Positions 30,493 to 41,087 of a stretch of DNA of 41,087 nt are shown piece by piece. The notes beneath the pieces are model-generated. The model made no database searches. It was not told where the DNA came from and worked only from the letters and a program-made list of their open reading frames with translations. Location: assembly GCA_944326135.1 (NCBI GenBank), contig CALVCU010000014.1, positions 1-41,087 on the forward strand, in the 5' to 3' direction. The first letter of the stretch is position 1; every line of letters begins with the position of its first letter. This DNA comes from an uncultured Ligilactobacillus sp. GTDB lineage: Bacteria; Bacillota; Bacilli; Lactobacillales; Lactobacillaceae. The position numbers were made by a program, and so were the translations under genes.

Positions 30493-31917
30493 TTACTCTT
30501 CTGGATACCATTCATAATGGAAATTACCTTTTCTATCTGTTCGTTCATAAGTATGGGCGCCAAAATAATCTCGCTGTGCTTGAATTAAATTAGCAGGTAA
30601 TGTTTGTGAACGATATTGATCATAGTATGTGACTGCAGCAGTAAAACATGGACATGGAATACCTGTTTTAACAGCCAATGCAACAATATTACGAACATCT
30701 TCCTGATAATTCATTACAATTTCCTTAAAGTAATCATCTAGTAATAAGTTATTTAATTTAGGATCCTTTTGATATGCATCCGTAATCTTTTGCAAGAATT
30801 GAGCTCGAATAATGCACCCTGCACGCCAAATTTTGGCTAATTCACCTAAATCAATATTCCAATCGTAATTATCCGATGCAACTTTAATTTGTTCAAATCC
30901 TTGGGCATAGCTCATAATTTTACTGAAATATAAAGCCTTTCGAATTTGCTCAATAATTTCTTTTTTATCTAACTCACCAATTTCTACATCTGGAGCAGGT
31001 AATACTTTACTTGCTTCAACACGTTCATCTTTCATAGCAGAAATATAACGTGCATAAACAGCTTCAGTAATAAGTGTTTGAGGCATTCCTAAATCTAATG
31101 CACTTTGAGAACTCCATTTCCCTGTACCCTTGTTTCCTGCACGATCTAAGATAACATCAATAATATCTTTGCCTGTGTCTAAATCATCTTTTTTAGTTAG
31201 AATTTCCGCAGTGATATCAATTAAGTAACTACTTAACTCTGTTGAACGCCAATTATTAAATACTTCAGCAATTTCGGCGTTTGACATTTTTAAAATGCGT
31301 TTCATTAAATCATAACTTTCAACGATAAGTTCCATATCACCATATTCAATTCCGTTATGAACCATTTTAACATAGTGTCCTGCACCATTTGGACCCACAT
31401 AAGTTACACATGGTTCACCATCTTCAGGAGCTTTTGCAGCAATTTGTTTTAAAATTGGAGCAACTAAATCATATGCTTCTTTTTGACCTCCTGGCATCAA
31501 AGATGGTCCATTCAATGCACCTTTTTGACCGCCAGATGTTCCCATTCCAATAAAATTGATGCCGGAATTTTCTAATTCTTTATTACGACGCATTGTATCT
31601 TTAAAGAATGTATTACCGCCATCAATTAAAACATCACCTTTTTCTAAATAAGGTAATACATTTTGAATTGTTGAATCTGTAGGCGCTCCAGCCTTCACCA
31701 TCATTAAAATTCTTCTTGGCTTTTGAATTGATTTTACAAAATCTTCCATTTCAAAACTTGGAATAAAGTTCTTATCACCATGGTCAGCCATAACCTTCTT
31801 AGTATATGAATTATCCCAATCATAAATTGCAACGTCATATCCTTGACGTTCAATATTTAATGCTAAGTTTTTCCCCATTACAGCCATTCCAATTACACCG
31901 AATTGCGCTTTTTTCAT
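30493..31917 (-). CDS. gnd: 6-phosphogluconate dehydrogenase (decarboxylating)
   Basis: This 474-residue enzyme oxidises 6-phosphogluconate to ribulose 5-phosphate and CO2 with NADP(+) in the pentose phosphate pathway. The NADP-binding start is [16 protein letters not shown]. The [11 protein letters not shown] loop and [13 protein letters not shown] with the catalytic lysine are clear, as is the C-terminal region ending [11 protein letters not shown]. In heterofermentative lactobacilli this enzyme is central to sugar breakdown. ATG 31917 follows AGGAGG. It is transcribed apart from the kinase/regulator pair. Confidence 0.97.
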   Translation of the reverse strand: MKKAQFGVIGMAVMGKNLALNIERQGYDVAIYDWDNSYTKKVMADHGDKNFIPSFEMEDFVKSIQKPRRILMMVKAGAPTDSTIQNVLPYLEKGDVLIDGGNTFFKDTMRRNKELENSGINFIGMGTSGGQKGALNGPSLMPGGQKEAYDLVAPILKQIAAKAPEDGEPCVTYVGPNGAGHYVKMVHNGIEYGDMELIVESYDLMKRILKMSNAEIAEVFNNWRSTELSSYLIDITAEILTKKDDLDTGKDIIDVILDRAGNKGTGKWSSQSALDLGMPQTLITEAVYARYISAMKDERVEASKVLPAPDVEIGELDKKEIIEQIRKALYFSKIMSYAQGFEQIKVASDNYDWNIDLGELAKIWRAGCIIRAQFLQKITDAYQKDPKLNNLLLDDYFKEIVMNYQEDVRNIVALAVKTGIPCPCFTAAVTYYDQYRSQTLPANLIQAQRDYFGAHTYERTDRKGNFHYEWYPEE

Positions 31918-31981
31918 TTTTATTCCTCCTGCTACATTCTTTAAGATTTATTTTAGCAAAAATAAAATTCTTAGAAAAGGC

Positions 31982-33226
31982 TTATTTACTATTTGTCATC
32001 ACAATTTCAGGTTTACCTGTACCTTTTACAGTTTCACCTGTTATTATTACTTTACTTATTTGGTCATTACTTGGAGTTTCATACATAACATCCATCATTG
32101 TATGTTCAATAATTGATCGTAATCCACGAGCACCTGTATTTCTTTGAATTGCAGTTTTTGCCATTTCATTTAATGCATCTTCCGTAAATTGAAGATCCAC
32201 ATTATCTAGAGACATTAATTTCTTGTATTGTTTAACCAATGCATTCTTTGGTTCTGTTAAAATTCTTACCAAATCATGTTCATCTAATTTCTCTAAGGAA
32301 GTAAGAATTGGCAAACGACCAATAAATTCTGGAATCAAACCAAATTTCATCAAATCTTCAGGAATAATTTGCTGCATAATACTTTTTTCATTTATGTCAT
32401 TTTTCATTATTGAACTTATTCCAAAACCAATTGTTTTATCACCTAATCGATGTTTTACGATCGTTTCAATTCCATCAAATGCTCCACCTACAATAAACAA
32501 AATATTTTTTGTATCTATTTGTAGCATTTCTTGTTGAGGATGTTTACGACCACCTTGAGGAGGTACATTAGCAATTGTTCCTTCAAGAATTTTTAGAAGT
32601 GCTTGTTGCACCCCTTCTCCTGAAACATCTCGTGTAATTGACACATTTTCAGATTTTTTTGCAATTTTATCTATTTCATCAATATAGATAATCCCATGTT
32701 CTGCACGTTCAATATCATAGTTCGCATTTTGAATTAATTTAAGTAAAATATTTTCTACATCTTCACCGACATATCCTGCTTCAGTTAATGTAGTTGCATC
32801 AGCAATTGCAAAAGGTACATTTAAAATTCTTGCTAAACTTTGTGCAAGATATGTTTTCCCGGATCCGGTTGGACCAACCAAACAAATATTACTCTTTTGC
32901 AATTCAGTATCATCATCATCAGATGATAGTGATGAATTAATTCTTTTATAGTGATTGTATACAGCTACAGCTAAAATCTTTTTAGCTTCGCTTTGCCCAA
33001 TAACATATTGATCCAAAGTTTTAACTATTTCTTTAGGTGTTGGAATTTTCGAAAAACTATTAGTCATTTGTGCCTGCTTTTCTTGTTTAATAATAGATTC
33101 TGCCACTCCAACACATTCATCACAGATATAAACGCCAGGCCCAGAAATCATACTGCCAACTTGTGCTTCTGATTTTCCACAAAATGAACATCTGATTTCA
33201 TCTTGATTATCTGTATTTTCATGCAT
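31982..33226 (-). CDS. clpX: ATP-dependent Clp protease ATP-binding subunit ClpX
   Basis: ClpX (414 residues) unfolds tagged proteins and feeds them to ClpP. The start is ATG 33226 with AAGGTG nine bases before; an upstream in-frame ATG at 33244 is unlikely. The zinc finger has cysteines at 13, 16, 35 and 38. Walker A is GPTGSGKT (118-125), Walker B is IIYIDEID, and the pore/sensor parts ([17 protein letters not shown]) are intact. The IGFGI tripeptide-type loop for ClpP contact is present. tig, its usual neighbour, is separated from it here by an MMPL exporter and TetR gene. Confidence 0.97.
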   Translation of the reverse strand: MHENTDNQDEIRCSFCGKSEAQVGSMISGPGVYICDECVGVAESIIKQEKQAQMTNSFSKIPTPKEIVKTLDQYVIGQSEAKKILAVAVYNHYKRINSSLSSDDDDTELQKSNICLVGPTGSGKTYLAQSLARILNVPFAIADATTLTEAGYVGEDVENILLKLIQNANYDIERAEHGIIYIDEIDKIAKKSENVSITRDVSGEGVQQALLKILEGTIANVPPQGGRKHPQQEMLQIDTKNILFIVGGAFDGIETIVKHRLGDKTIGFGISSIMKNDINEKSIMQQIIPEDLMKFGLIPEFIGRLPILTSLEKLDEHDLVRILTEPKNALVKQYKKLMSLDNVDLQFTEDALNEMAKTAIQRNTGARGLRSIIEHTMMDVMYETPSNDQISKVIITGETVKGTGKPEIVMTNSK

Positions 33227-33346
33227 AACTAATTTCACCTTCACCTATTAAAAATCGATACCTTTATCTTACCAAATTTTAATAATTTATTCTATTTTCT
33301 GGCTTTATTTTTATAAAAAAGATTTGAAATATTTTATTATATAGCA

Positions 33347-33382
33347 TAAAAAAAGCTATGATGAATATTCACCATAGCTTTT
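33347..33382 (-). terminator. Terminator of the MMPL exporter gene
   Basis: AAAAGCTATG (33351-33360) pairs with CATAGCTTTT (33373-33382) over a 12-base loop, with a T tract on the minus strand. Confidence 0.8.
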
Positions 33383-33392
33383 ATATTAATGT

Positions 33393-36300
33393 TTATTTAT
33401 TGTTTTTTCCATCCATTTTATCTTTAATTGGATAAGTTAGACTAAGTAAACTTGGAATAATTGTTGGAATAGCAAATACTAGAATTGTTAACCCAATAAT
33501 TACAACTAACGCAACTTGAATTAAAGTTAATACTCCAGATGGCATCAAAGCAGCAAATGTACCACTTAAAATCAAAGCTGCCGAAACAACAACTGCTCCA
33601 ATTTCAGTAGCTGCTTTAACTATTCTAACACCTGGTGTTGCTAACATTGAATCATATTCTTGATATTTCATCATTAAGAAAATACTATAATCTACTCCTA
33701 AGGCAATTAACATAATAAAACTAAAGAATGGTGTATTCCATGTTAACATGCTTTGTCCTAGGAATGCTTTACTAATTAAATGTGTAATATCTAATGACAT
33801 AATATATGTTAATAACAATGTACCTAGAATATAAAACGGCTGCAAGATAGAACGTGTAATAAACATTAATGCAAGTAAAATTCCACTTAACATAATTATA
33901 GCTGTCCTAATGAAATCTTTAGATGCAATGTTTTTTGTATCATTGATATATGATGTTTGACCGCCAAGTGCAACTGTTGCTCCAGATAAAGAAGTACCCT
34001 TAATTGATTTATTCACTAAACTGTGAATATTATCAACTGTATTCATTGCACTTAATGAACTAGGATTTTCATCTAAAATAATTGTAAATTTAACTGCATG
34101 GTCATTTTCTGATAGATATGCATCTTCTGCTTTTTGATATTCTTTACTATTAAGTACGTCTTTTGGTACATAGTAAGAATCAGCTGCAGCGGAATTCTTT
34201 AATCCTTTAAGATAGCTATTAGCATCTCCTAATCCATCATTAATCTTGTCAGCACCATTACTTGCTGTTGAAAGTCCATTTTCTAATTTACCAACTTGAC
34301 CAGCTAATCCATTAATTTGGCTATACATTTGACCTAATCCATTTGTCAAGGTTCCTTGGTTTTGTGCCAATAATGATGCGCCTGAAGCAATTTGATTAGC
34401 TCCAGATTGTAATGCTGGTGTATTTGCTGCTAGTTGATTTGTTCCACTATTCAATGCAGAAATAGCATTCAACATTGTAGGCATTTGGCTTCTCATCGAA
34501 CCAATTCCACCTGTTAATTGATTTGAACCATTTGCTAATTGTGAAATTGCGCTTGTTAATGTTGGCACTTGTGAACTTAATTGTCCTAATCCACCATTTA
34601 ATGCATTTACGCCATTATTAATTTGTGTTGCTCCATCAGCAGCTTGTGATACAAGCTGTTGCATTTGTCCAGTTGCAGAGCTTAATTGATTTAATCCATC
34701 TGAAACTTTACGTGATCCATCAACTAATCCTTGTTGTCCTAATGCATCATTTATTTGTTTCAAACCATTTACAGCATTGTTTAACTTATCTAATGCTTCT
34801 AATGAACTATTATTTGCTTGTGTTTGTTTTGTAGCAAGTGTCTTAAGATTACTCATTTGATCACTTAATGATTTCAATTCATTTAATTGTGAAGATAAAT
34901 CATTGCCACTTGAAGAAACATTTTGCATATCATTTTGTAAGTTTTGTGCATTTGTAGTTGCATTTTCAATGCTACCATTCAAACTACTCATCATATCAGC
35001 TTGTTTTTTTGATATTTGTTCTGATGTATTCTGCAAAGTTTTTCTTAATGCACTTTCCTGAGCATCAGTTAATTTTTGTCCACCATTTGAATTTACTGAA
35101 TCAACAATATTATTAATATCTTGTTCAGATAATCCCTGAGTTGAATTTGCAGATGAAGCTGCGTTCTTTAGATCATTAAGCGAATTTTCTAAATTACTTG
35201 CATCTGTTTTAGCCTTATCGCTATTTGAAGATAAAACCTGTGCAGATTTTTGAATATTACTTAAATCAGGCGTTGACATATTATTTAGATTTTCCAACTG
35301 TTGATTTAATGCATTCAATCCATCTTTCAATTCATTAATTTTTGATGTATCAAAATTTTGACCTGCAAGTTGATTTTGCATTTGGCTTAATCCATCCGCA
35401 ATTTGGTTAGCTCCACTTTGTAATTGTGAAACACTAGAATTCAATTGGTTCATTTGCCCACTATTTTTAACTTCGTTTAATTTTTGAGCTAATTGATTTG
35501 AACCATCTGCTAGTTTTTGTCCACCATTTGTTAGTGAACCAATGCCAGAGCTTAATGAACCTGTTTTACTATTTAATGTATTCAATCCATTACTTAAAGT
35601 ATTAGCACCATTATAAAGTGTATTTACACCATCTTTTAATCCACCTGTTGAACTAGCAAGTTGATTCATACCATTGTTTAACGTATATACTCCATTTGCA
35701 TAAGTCAACATGCCGCTATCTAAAGCACTAGCACCGTTTGAAAGTGTATTTGCACCAGATTGAAGTTGTTTACTTCCATCATAAAGTTGTTTTGCACCAT
35801 CAACACCTGATTGGACATTTGCATTTTTTAACTGATCATTTGCATCATTTAAACCATCACTAATTTGAGTTAACCCTTTACGAGCATCTTTTGTTCCATC
35901 TGTAACAGTTTTTAATTGATCATTTACGTAAAGTTCTTTTAACTTCGATCCACCAGGTTCTGTAACAGTTGCAACTGTTTTAACACCTTTAACGGCTCTA
36001 ATTTGTTGAGCTAAGTCATCAATTTCTTTAAGGTCTTTTTCATTGTTCAAAGGATGATCAGTTTCAATATACAATGTTGTAGGTTCTGCAGTTCCCTTTG
36101 AGAAGTGTTTCTCGACAACCTTAAAACCTTGTTTAGCAGGCACTGAATCATTCAATTCTACTAAAGTATCATAATTTAATGGATTACCCTTTGAAAAGAA
36201 AAATGGTAATGTACATAACAGCGTTACTAATAATCCAATAAATGGCATTTTAACCATTGTTTTTGAAATGTTATGCCACATTTTATTTGACGAAGATCCA

Positions 36301-37340
36301 TTAAATCTTTTACTTGGCCAAAATATATGCTTTCCAAGTAAGGCCATAAAAAATGGATTCAATGTAAGTAATGCTAATAATAAAATCGCAACTGCAACTG
36401 CAACACCTACTGCAGAACGATAAATACTGAATTTAGCAAGTCCTAATGTAGAAAAACCAATTAATACAGAAGAACCACTAAAGAGAATTGTTTTACCAGC
36501 AATTTTCAACGAATTTCGTGTAGCCTGCAGCGGCGTCAGTCCTTTACTTAATTCTTCTTTAAATTGATCAAACATTAAAATATTATAGTCAGTCCCAATA
36601 CCAAATAGAACAACAACCATAAACACTTGTGTGAAGTTTGATAATGGGAAGTTATATCGACTTGCAAGATTCATTACTAAACTTAAAGAAATCAACATTG
36701 AAATTCCTACAGATAATAATGAAAAAATTGGTGTTAAAGGCGAGCGGAAAATAAATGCTAATACAATAAAAATAAAAACAATTGTAATCGCTTCTGTCTT
36801 CTTAATTCCTTGCTGAGTTTCATTAATGAAGTCATCATTTAATATATCGCTACCTGTAACATAAGTCTTTACTCCCGGTGTTTTTGCCCCTTTTGTAATT
36901 AACTCACGTGTTTTTGACACTGTGATTTTTTTATCAACATTTAATTGTAAAATTTCTGTTGTTTTATCTTTTGAAATCAACTGCTCTTTTGTATATTTAT
37001 TTTCGTTTGGAGCAGTCATTGATTTAATATGATACTTTTTCTTCTGCTTATTTAATGAGTTGATTGTATCATCAATATTTTCTTTTTGTGATTTAGTAAG
37101 TTTTTTATCACCGTTATTAAATACCACAACAACTTGTCGTGTATTACTTTCATGTCTTCCCCAATGATTTTGAATAGTATCAGCAACTTGACTTGTTGCT
37201 GAACTAGGTAATGTGATTTGCCCTTTCTCTCGAACCAATTTATTTATGTTCGGTAAGGCAATCAATGAAACCACCAATAGTGCAAACCATATAATTGCTT
37301 GTACTATATAACGTTTCTTGGAAGATTTATTTTCTTCCAT
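33393..37340 (-). CDS. MMPL/RND-type exporter with long LxxG heptad-repeat domain
   Basis: This very large protein (1315 residues) belongs to the MMPL branch of RND transporters, which export lipids, glycolipids or drugs. It has one N-terminal membrane helix (about 10-30), a first extracellular domain, five helices (about 180-355), and later a final group of helices (about 1130-1300) with LIALGVDYSIFLMMKYQEY. The first group has FGIGTDYNILMFDQF, the same motif. Between the two lies a region of about 580 residues (480-1060) made almost wholly of heptads of the form LxxGxxx (LYDGSKQ, LQSGANT, LSNGASA and so on), as in YhgE/Pip proteins. This probably forms a long extracellular coiled coil spanning the wall. 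It is divergent from a TetR gene that probably represses it. Starts at ATG 37340 behind GAGGGAA. Confidence 0.93.
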   Translation of the reverse strand: MEENKSSKKRYIVQAIIWFALLVVSLIALPNINKLVREKGQITLPSSATSQVADTIQNHWGRHESNTRQVVVVFNNGDKKLTKSQKENIDDTINSLNKQKKKYHIKSMTAPNENKYTKEQLISKDKTTEILQLNVDKKITVSKTRELITKGAKTPGVKTYVTGSDILNDDFINETQQGIKKTEAITIVFIFIVLAFIFRSPLTPIFSLLSVGISMLISLSLVMNLASRYNFPLSNFTQVFMVVVLFGIGTDYNILMFDQFKEELSKGLTPLQATRNSLKIAGKTILFSGSSVLIGFSTLGLAKFSIYRSAVGVAVAVAILLLALLTLNPFFMALLGKHIFWPSKRFNGSSSNKMWHNISKTMVKMPFIGLLVTLLCTLPFFFSKGNPLNYDTLVELNDSVPAKQGFKVVEKHFSKGTAEPTTLYIETDHPLNNEKDLKEIDDLAQQIRAVKGVKTVATVTEPGGSKLKELYVNDQLKTVTDGTKDARKGLTQISDGLNDANDQLKNANVQSGVDGAKQLYDGSKQLQSGANTLSNGASALDSGMLTYANGVYTLNNGMNQLASSTGGLKDGVNTLYNGANTLSNGLNTLNSKTGSLSSGIGSLTNGGQKLADGSNQLAQKLNEVKNSGQMNQLNSSVSQLQSGANQIADGLSQMQNQLAGQNFDTSKINELKDGLNALNQQLENLNNMSTPDLSNIQKSAQVLSSNSDKAKTDASNLENSLNDLKNAASSANSTQGLSEQDINNIVDSVNSNGGQKLTDAQESALRKTLQNTSEQISKKQADMMSSLNGSIENATTNAQNLQNDMQNVSSSGNDLSSQLNELKSLSDQMSNLKTLATKQTQANNSSLEALDKLNNAVNGLKQINDALGQQGLVDGSRKVSDGLNQLSSATGQMQQLVSQAADGATQINNGVNALNGGLGQLSSQVPTLTSAISQLANGSNQLTGGIGSMRSQMPTMLNAISALNSGTNQLAANTPALQSGANQIASGASLLAQNQGTLTNGLGQMYSQINGLAGQVGKLENGLSTASNGADKINDGLGDANSYLKGLKNSAAADSYYVPKDVLNSKEYQKAEDAYLSENDHAVKFTIILDENPSSLSAMNTVDNIHSLVNKSIKGTSLSGATVALGGQTSYINDTKNIASKDFIRTAIIMLSGILLALMFITRSILQPFYILGTLLLTYIMSLDITHLISKAFLGQSMLTWNTPFFSFIMLIALGVDYSIFLMMKYQEYDSMLATPGVRIVKAATEIGAVVVSAALILSGTFAALMPSGVLTLIQVALVVIIGLTILVFAIPTIIPSLLSLTYPIKDKMDGKNNK

Positions 37341-37400
37341 TATGATTCCCTCTTTCTAATTTAAAATTAAATAGACACTGTGTTGCTTTCACTTTAATAT

Positions 37401-37429
37401 AATATATCGTATTTTTTATTTGAAAACAA
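37401..37429 (-). promoter_or_regulatory. Promoter of the MMPL exporter
   Basis: On the minus strand TTGTTT (37424-37429) and TATATT (37401-37406) are 17 bases apart. The 205-base space to the TetR gene also holds a TAATTA-rich inverted repeat (about 37440-37490), a possible TetR operator but of low complexity. Confidence 0.55.
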
Positions 37430-37545
37430 TCATCAATTTATTTAATTATGTTGATTCTAATATAAATTTATGTTTAATTAAATTTGTATTTTACTTTAAA
37501 TCGTTTGATAATATATTACTGAATAATACTATAAGGAGTAAAAAA

Positions 37546-38184
37546 ATGGCTATTCATAAAAAAATCGTTACTACAGATAAAAAAATTAAAGCTGCATTTA
37601 TTAATTTAGTAAATGAAAAGGGATTAAATCATGTTACGGTAAAGGATATTACTGAAACTGCAAATATAAATCGTAGTACATTTTATAAACATTTCATTGA
37701 TAAACCTGATTTAATAAATCATTATGAACAGCAATTTCTAAATCATGTTAATCACTCATTAAATTTTGACAAATTAGAAAATACATTAAAAGAACATTCT
37801 AGAGAAGAAATTCAATTACGCTTATATTCAACCATTAATCAAATAATAGAATATATTTATGCTGATTTTGAATTGGCAAAGGCTTTAATTGGTCCAAATG
37901 GCGATCCATATTTTGAAGTAAAGATAAAGCGCATGTTAGACGACATTTTAAATCTTGATTTAGATTATATTAAAGGAAATCATATGTTAAATAAATATAT
38001 TCCCGATGATTATGCACATGAAATTGTGGTTTCAGAATTATTAAATATCATTAAACTTTGGTTATCTAAAACTAATCCTGAATCCCCACAAAAAATCGCT
38101 GAAATTATTATTAGGACACGATATCTAAGTCCTCATGATATTTTAGGTGTTAGTGAAATTGATGATAATTCATTTCAAAAATAA
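37546..38184 (+). CDS. TetR/AcrR-family transcriptional regulator
   Basis: The 212-residue repressor starts at ATG 37546, fixed by AAGGAG; the frame is open further upstream but that stretch is A/T-rich promoter DNA. The N-terminal HTH covers about residues 10-56 with VTVKDITETANINRSTFYKHF, the usual TetR pattern (recognition helix RSTFYKHF). The C-terminal domain of 150 residues is helical and would bind the ligand. It is divergent from, and 205 bases away from, the MMPL exporter, so control of that gene is the natural inference. The ligand is unknown. Confidence 0.93.
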   Translation: MAIHKKIVTTDKKIKAAFINLVNEKGLNHVTVKDITETANINRSTFYKHFIDKPDLINHYEQQFLNHVNHSLNFDKLENTLKEHSREEIQLRLYSTINQIIEYIYADFELAKALIGPNGDPYFEVKIKRMLDDILNLDLDYIKGNHMLNKYIPDDYAHEIVVSELLNIIKLWLSKTNPESPQKIAEIIIRTRYLSPHDILGVSEIDDNSFQK

Positions 38185-38216
38185 AAAAAAGCCATGTCAT
38201 TGACATGGCTTTTTTT
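38184..38216. terminator. Bidirectional terminator between the TetR gene and tig
   Basis: GCCATGTC (38191-38198) pairs with GACATGGC (38202-38209) around ATT, with an A run before and a T run after. It ends both convergent genes. Confidence 0.88.
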
Positions 38217-38221
38217 AAGAA

Positions 38222-39535
38222 TTATTTACTTTCTTTTTTCTTTGTTTTTGATACAGGTTTTGCTGAATCAGTCATTTCATCAACAACTTTACGCATTGCA
38301 ATATCATGTTTTAACATATCTGTTGATAAAGCAGCACGAACAGCTTTTTCATCCATACCATATTGCTTAGCTAAATCTTTGATTTCGTCGTTGATTTCAT
38401 CATCTGTAACTTCAGGGTTTTCCTTATTTACAATAGCTTCAAGAACAAGGTTAGTCTTTACTCGTTCTTCAGAACCTTCACGGAATTGCTTACGTAAATC
38501 TTCTTCTGAAGTACCTGTTAACTTAAAGTACATTTGTGGATCGATTCCTTGTTGTTGCATACCACCGAAGTATTGATCCATTTGACGTTGTACGTCATCT
38601 TCAATCATAACTTCTGGGATGTCACCAATTGTAGCATTTTCTACTGCTTCTGAAATTGCTTCTTCTTGAATTGCATTCTTGGCAGCAGCTTCTTTTTGTT
38701 CTTTAATTTGTTCTTTGATCTTTGCTTTTAATTCAGTCAATGTATCAACATCATCATCAATATCTTTAGCAAAATCATCATCTAATTCTGGAAGTTCTTT
38801 TTGTTTAACTTCGTGAATCTTAACATCAAAAATAGCATCTTTGCCAGCTAATTCTTTTGCTTGGTAATCTTCTGGGAATGTTACCTTAACTTCAACGTCA
38901 TCATCTGCTTTGTGACCAATTAATTGATCTTCAAAGCCAGGAATGAATGTATTTGAGCCTAATTCTAATGAATAGTTTTGTGACTTGCCACCATCAAAAG
39001 CTTTACCATCAACTTTACCTTCAAAGTCAATTACAACTGTATCGCCTTTTTCAGCAGGTTCGTCTTCTTTTAAAACTAATTCAGCTTGTTGTTGACGACG
39101 ACGTTCTAATTCTGCATCAACTTCTTTTGCAGTTACACGTGTAGAGTGTTTTTCAACTTCAAGTCCTTTATATTCACCTAATTTAACTTCAGGTTCAACA
39201 GTAACCATAGCTGATAAAACCCATTCTGAACCCTTTTCCATTGATTCAACATTAATTTCAGGTTGACCAACTGGCTTAATTTTTGATTCAGATACAGCAT
39301 TTGCATATGCTTCAGGTAATAAAGCATTTAAAGCATCTTGATATAATGCTTCTTCGCCATACATTTTGTTAAATATTTGGCGAGGAACCTTTCCTTTACG
39401 GAAACCTGGAACATTCAATGATTTTTTCACTTTGTTAAAAGCAATGTCCAAGCCTTCCTTAATTTTATCTGGTTGGATTTTGAAGGTTAATTTACCGTTA
39501 TTTTTGCCTTCTTCTTTTTCCCACTTAACAGACAT
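38222..39535 (-). CDS. tig: Trigger factor (peptidyl-prolyl cis-trans isomerase)
   Basis: Trigger factor (437 residues) is the ribosome-bound chaperone that meets nascent chains at the exit tunnel. The N-terminal ribosome-binding domain carries the signature GFRKGKVPR (about 41-49), the FKBP-like isomerase domain covers about 155-245 ([19 protein letters not shown]), and the helical C-terminal domain completes the dragon shape. ATG 39535 follows GGAGGG. tuf lies upstream and clpX, its classical neighbour, further downstream beyond the exporter insertion. Confidence 0.97.
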   Translation of the reverse strand: MSVKWEKEEGKNNGKLTFKIQPDKIKEGLDIAFNKVKKSLNVPGFRKGKVPRQIFNKMYGEEALYQDALNALLPEAYANAVSESKIKPVGQPEINVESMEKGSEWVLSAMVTVEPEVKLGEYKGLEVEKHSTRVTAKEVDAELERRRQQQAELVLKEDEPAEKGDTVVIDFEGKVDGKAFDGGKSQNYSLELGSNTFIPGFEDQLIGHKADDDVEVKVTFPEDYQAKELAGKDAIFDVKIHEVKQKELPELDDDFAKDIDDDVDTLTELKAKIKEQIKEQKEAAAKNAIQEEAISEAVENATIGDIPEVMIEDDVQRQMDQYFGGMQQQGIDPQMYFKLTGTSEEDLRKQFREGSEERVKTNLVLEAIVNKENPEVTDDEINDEIKDLAKQYGMDEKAVRAALSTDMLKHDIAMRKVVDEMTDSAKPVSKTKKKESK

Positions 39536-39649
39536 TTTATTCCCTCCGAACTATTAATTTTATACAATAAATAGCATCTGTATATTAATTAAGTTTACCT
39601 TACAAATCGTTAAAAGTAAATGAATTCTAATAAATTTTGATAATTTAAT

Positions 39650-39683
39650 AAAAAAAGAGCTTAAGTTAAACTTAAGCTCTTTA
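39650..39683 (-). terminator. Terminator of tuf
   Basis: GAGCTTAAG (39657-39665) pairs with CTTAAGCTC (39671-39679). On the minus strand a T run of seven follows (39650-39656 on plus). Confidence 0.88.
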
Positions 39684-39700
39684 ATATACAATTATTTGAA

Positions 39701-40888
39701 TTAGTCAAGGATGTCTGAAACAACACCGGCACCAACTGTACGTCCACCTTCACGAACTGTGAATTTAAGACCTTTTTCAATAGCAACTGGTGCAATTAAT
39801 TCTACTGTAAATGTAACGTTATCACCAGGCATAACCATTTCTACACCTTCTGGTAATTCGATAACACCTGTAACGTCAGTTGTGTGGAAGTAGAATTGAG
39901 GACGGTAGTTTGAGAAGAATGGTGTGTGACGTCCACCTTCTTCTTTAGTTAAGACATAAACTTCACCCTTGAACTTCTTGTGAGTTTGGATTGAACCTGG
40001 CTTAGCTAAAACTTGTCCACGTTCTACTTGATCACGGTTTACACCACGAAGTAAAGCACCGATGTTATCTCCAGCTTCACCTTGGTCAAGTGTCTTACGG
40101 AACATTTCTACACCTGTAATTGTTGTCTTAAGAACTTCATCCTTCAAACCAACAATTTCAACTTCGTCACCAACTGAAACTGTACCACGGTCAACACGAC
40201 CTGAAGCAACAGTACCACGACCTGTGATTGTAAATACATCTTCAACAGGCATTAAGAATGGCTTATCTGTTGGACGTTCTGGTGTTGGAATGTATTCGTC
40301 GATTGTATCCATTAATTTCATGATTTGAGCTTCTGCATCTTTGTCGCCTTCCAATGCCTTCAAAGCTGAACCACGAATTACAGGAATATCGTCACCAGGG
40401 AAGTCGTATTCACTTAATAAGTCACGAACTTCCATTTCAACTAAGTCTAATAATTCATCATCATCAACTAAGTCAGTCTTGTTTAAGAATACAACAATGT
40501 ACTTAACACCAACTTGACGAGCAAGTAAGATGTGTTCACGTGTTTGTGGCATAGGACCATCTGTTGCAGCAACAACTAAGATAGCACCATCCATTTGAGC
40601 AGCACCAGTGATCATGTTCTTAACATAGTCAGCGTGGCCTGGAGCGTCGATGTGAGCATAGTGACGCTTTTCTGTTTCATATTCAACGTGAGCAGTATTG
40701 ATTGTAATACCACGTTCACGTTCTTCTGGAGCAGCATCGATTGAAGCGTAGTCTTCAGCTTGTGCTAAACCTTTTTCAGCTAAAACTTTTGTGATAGCTG
40801 CTGTTAAAGTTGTTTTACCGTGGTCAACGTGGCCGATTGTACCAATGTTAACGTGTGGCTTTGTTCTTTCGTAATGTTCTTTTGCCAT
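39701..40888 (-). CDS. tuf: Elongation factor Tu
   Basis: EF-Tu (395 residues) brings aminoacyl-tRNA to the ribosome. G1 is GHVDHGKT, G3 is DAPGHADY, and G4 is NKTD in place of the more usual NKCD. The start is ATG 40888 behind AGGAGG nine bases upstream, giving [19 protein letters not shown]; an in-frame extension to 40984 overlaps the promoter and is discarded. Codon choice is strongly biased, as expected for a highly expressed gene. Its gene order next to tig is the usual one in lactobacilli. Confidence 0.99.
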   Translation of the reverse strand: MAKEHYERTKPHVNIGTIGHVDHGKTTLTAAITKVLAEKGLAQAEDYASIDAAPEERERGITINTAHVEYETEKRHYAHIDAPGHADYVKNMITGAAQMDGAILVVAATDGPMPQTREHILLARQVGVKYIVVFLNKTDLVDDDELLDLVEMEVRDLLSEYDFPGDDIPVIRGSALKALEGDKDAEAQIMKLMDTIDEYIPTPERPTDKPFLMPVEDVFTITGRGTVASGRVDRGTVSVGDEVEIVGLKDEVLKTTITGVEMFRKTLDQGEAGDNIGALLRGVNRDQVERGQVLAKPGSIQTHKKFKGEVYVLTKEEGGRHTPFFSNYRPQFYFHTTDVTGVIELPEGVEMVMPGDNVTFTVELIAPVAIEKGLKFTVREGGRTVGAGVVSDILD

Positions 40889-40955
40889 TAATACGAACCT
40901 CCTGTGTTTTTCCAAAGATATCCACAAAAATGTTTGTTGATAATCCTTGGTTTGT

Positions 40956-40984
40956 ATTATACTACTTCTTTTAAATAAAACCAA
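40956..40984 (-). promoter_or_regulatory. tuf promoter
   Basis: On the minus strand TTGGTT (40979-40984) and TATAAT (40956-40961) are 17 bases apart, leaving a leader of about 60 bases before the ATG. The rest up to the right edge (40985-41087) shows no gene. Confidence 0.8.
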
Positions 40985-41087
40985 GTAATAAAATGATTTT
41001 GTTCTAAAAGAAGAATCCTTGATTCATTATATAAGTGTCCTTGAAGTTTGTAAATAAAAAAACAATTAAATTTTAAAATCGTTAATT

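Noticed and set aside
34400-35800. Possible DNA repeat array or CRISPR in the exporter gene
   Set aside because: The periodicity is at the protein level (LxxGxxx heptads, 21-base period) with divergent codons; there are no fixed repeats and spacers.
37435-37495. Firm TetR operator
   Set aside because: There are TAATTA-type inverted matches, but the sequence is so A/T-rich that they are expected by chance.
37420-37545. In-frame extension of the TetR gene
   Set aside because: It overlaps the exporter promoter and has no ribosome site. ATG 37546 follows AAGGAG and gives the normal TetR start.
39711-40328. Plus-strand ORFs inside tuf
   Set aside because: Shadows caused by the biased codon use of tuf; no start signals.
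40889-40984. In-frame extension of tuf
   Set aside because: It covers the -35/-10 promoter and leader. The ATG at 40888 has the AGGAGG site and gives the standard EF-Tu N-terminus.

Overview
The window is low-GC Gram-positive chromosome, most likely from a Lactobacillaceae member (order Lactobacillales). Pointers are strong AGGAGG ribosome sites, TTGACA/TATAAT promoters with 17-nt spacers, a Gram-positive LexA box, an L27 protein with a Prp-cleavable N-terminus, mevalonate-pathway HMG-CoA synthase with no dxs beside ispA, a LisRK/ArlRS-type two-component pair, and C69 and M24 peptidases. I cannot name the species from sequence alone.

Layout. (1) 1-4550 is accessory DNA next to a tyrosine integrase. 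It holds a serine-rich, frameshifted ORF cut by the window edge, a membrane protein overlapping a zinc-ribbon membrane protein, a possibly DUF6414-like protein with a small antisense coiled-coil gene, and a structured non-coding stretch (2881-3359) with several hairpins just before the integrase. (2) 4550-8000 holds a tautomerase, a C69 dipeptidase followed by a metallo-beta-lactamase-fold protein that has lost metal ligands, a 70-residue unknown and a DUF1883-type protein. (3) 8020-13166 is housekeeping: tsf, rpsB, a GIY-YIG protein with a tRNA methyltransferase, plsC, a YneF-type membrane protein, a YnzC-type protein and lexA. (4) 13198-20598 is one long leftward gene row, efp-asp23-nusB-folD-xseA-xseB-ispA-tlyA-recN, with a hairpin after folD's upstream neighbour nusB. 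(5) 20700-22900 is pepP/pepQ, rpmA, prp and rplU with an L21-type leader. (6) tRNA-Arg(UCU), then a three-gene leftward unit of unknown function. (7) mvaS, acyP, yidC, the two-component pair, gnd and clpX. (8) A large MMPL exporter with a divergent TetR regulator sits between clpX and tig; tuf closes the window.

How the genes work together. rplU-prp-rpmA couples two ribosomal proteins to the protease that trims L27. xseA/xseB form exonuclease VII beside recN, and LexA controls the SOS response. mvaS and ispA supply isoprenoids. Trigger factor, ClpX, YidC and EF-Tu cover protein synthesis, folding, membrane insertion and turnover. The best places to look for undescribed biology are the hairpin cluster upstream of the integrase, the three-gene operon at 23137-25478, the degenerate metallo-beta-lactamase-fold protein at 6361-7314, and the uncharacterised cargo at 516-2880.
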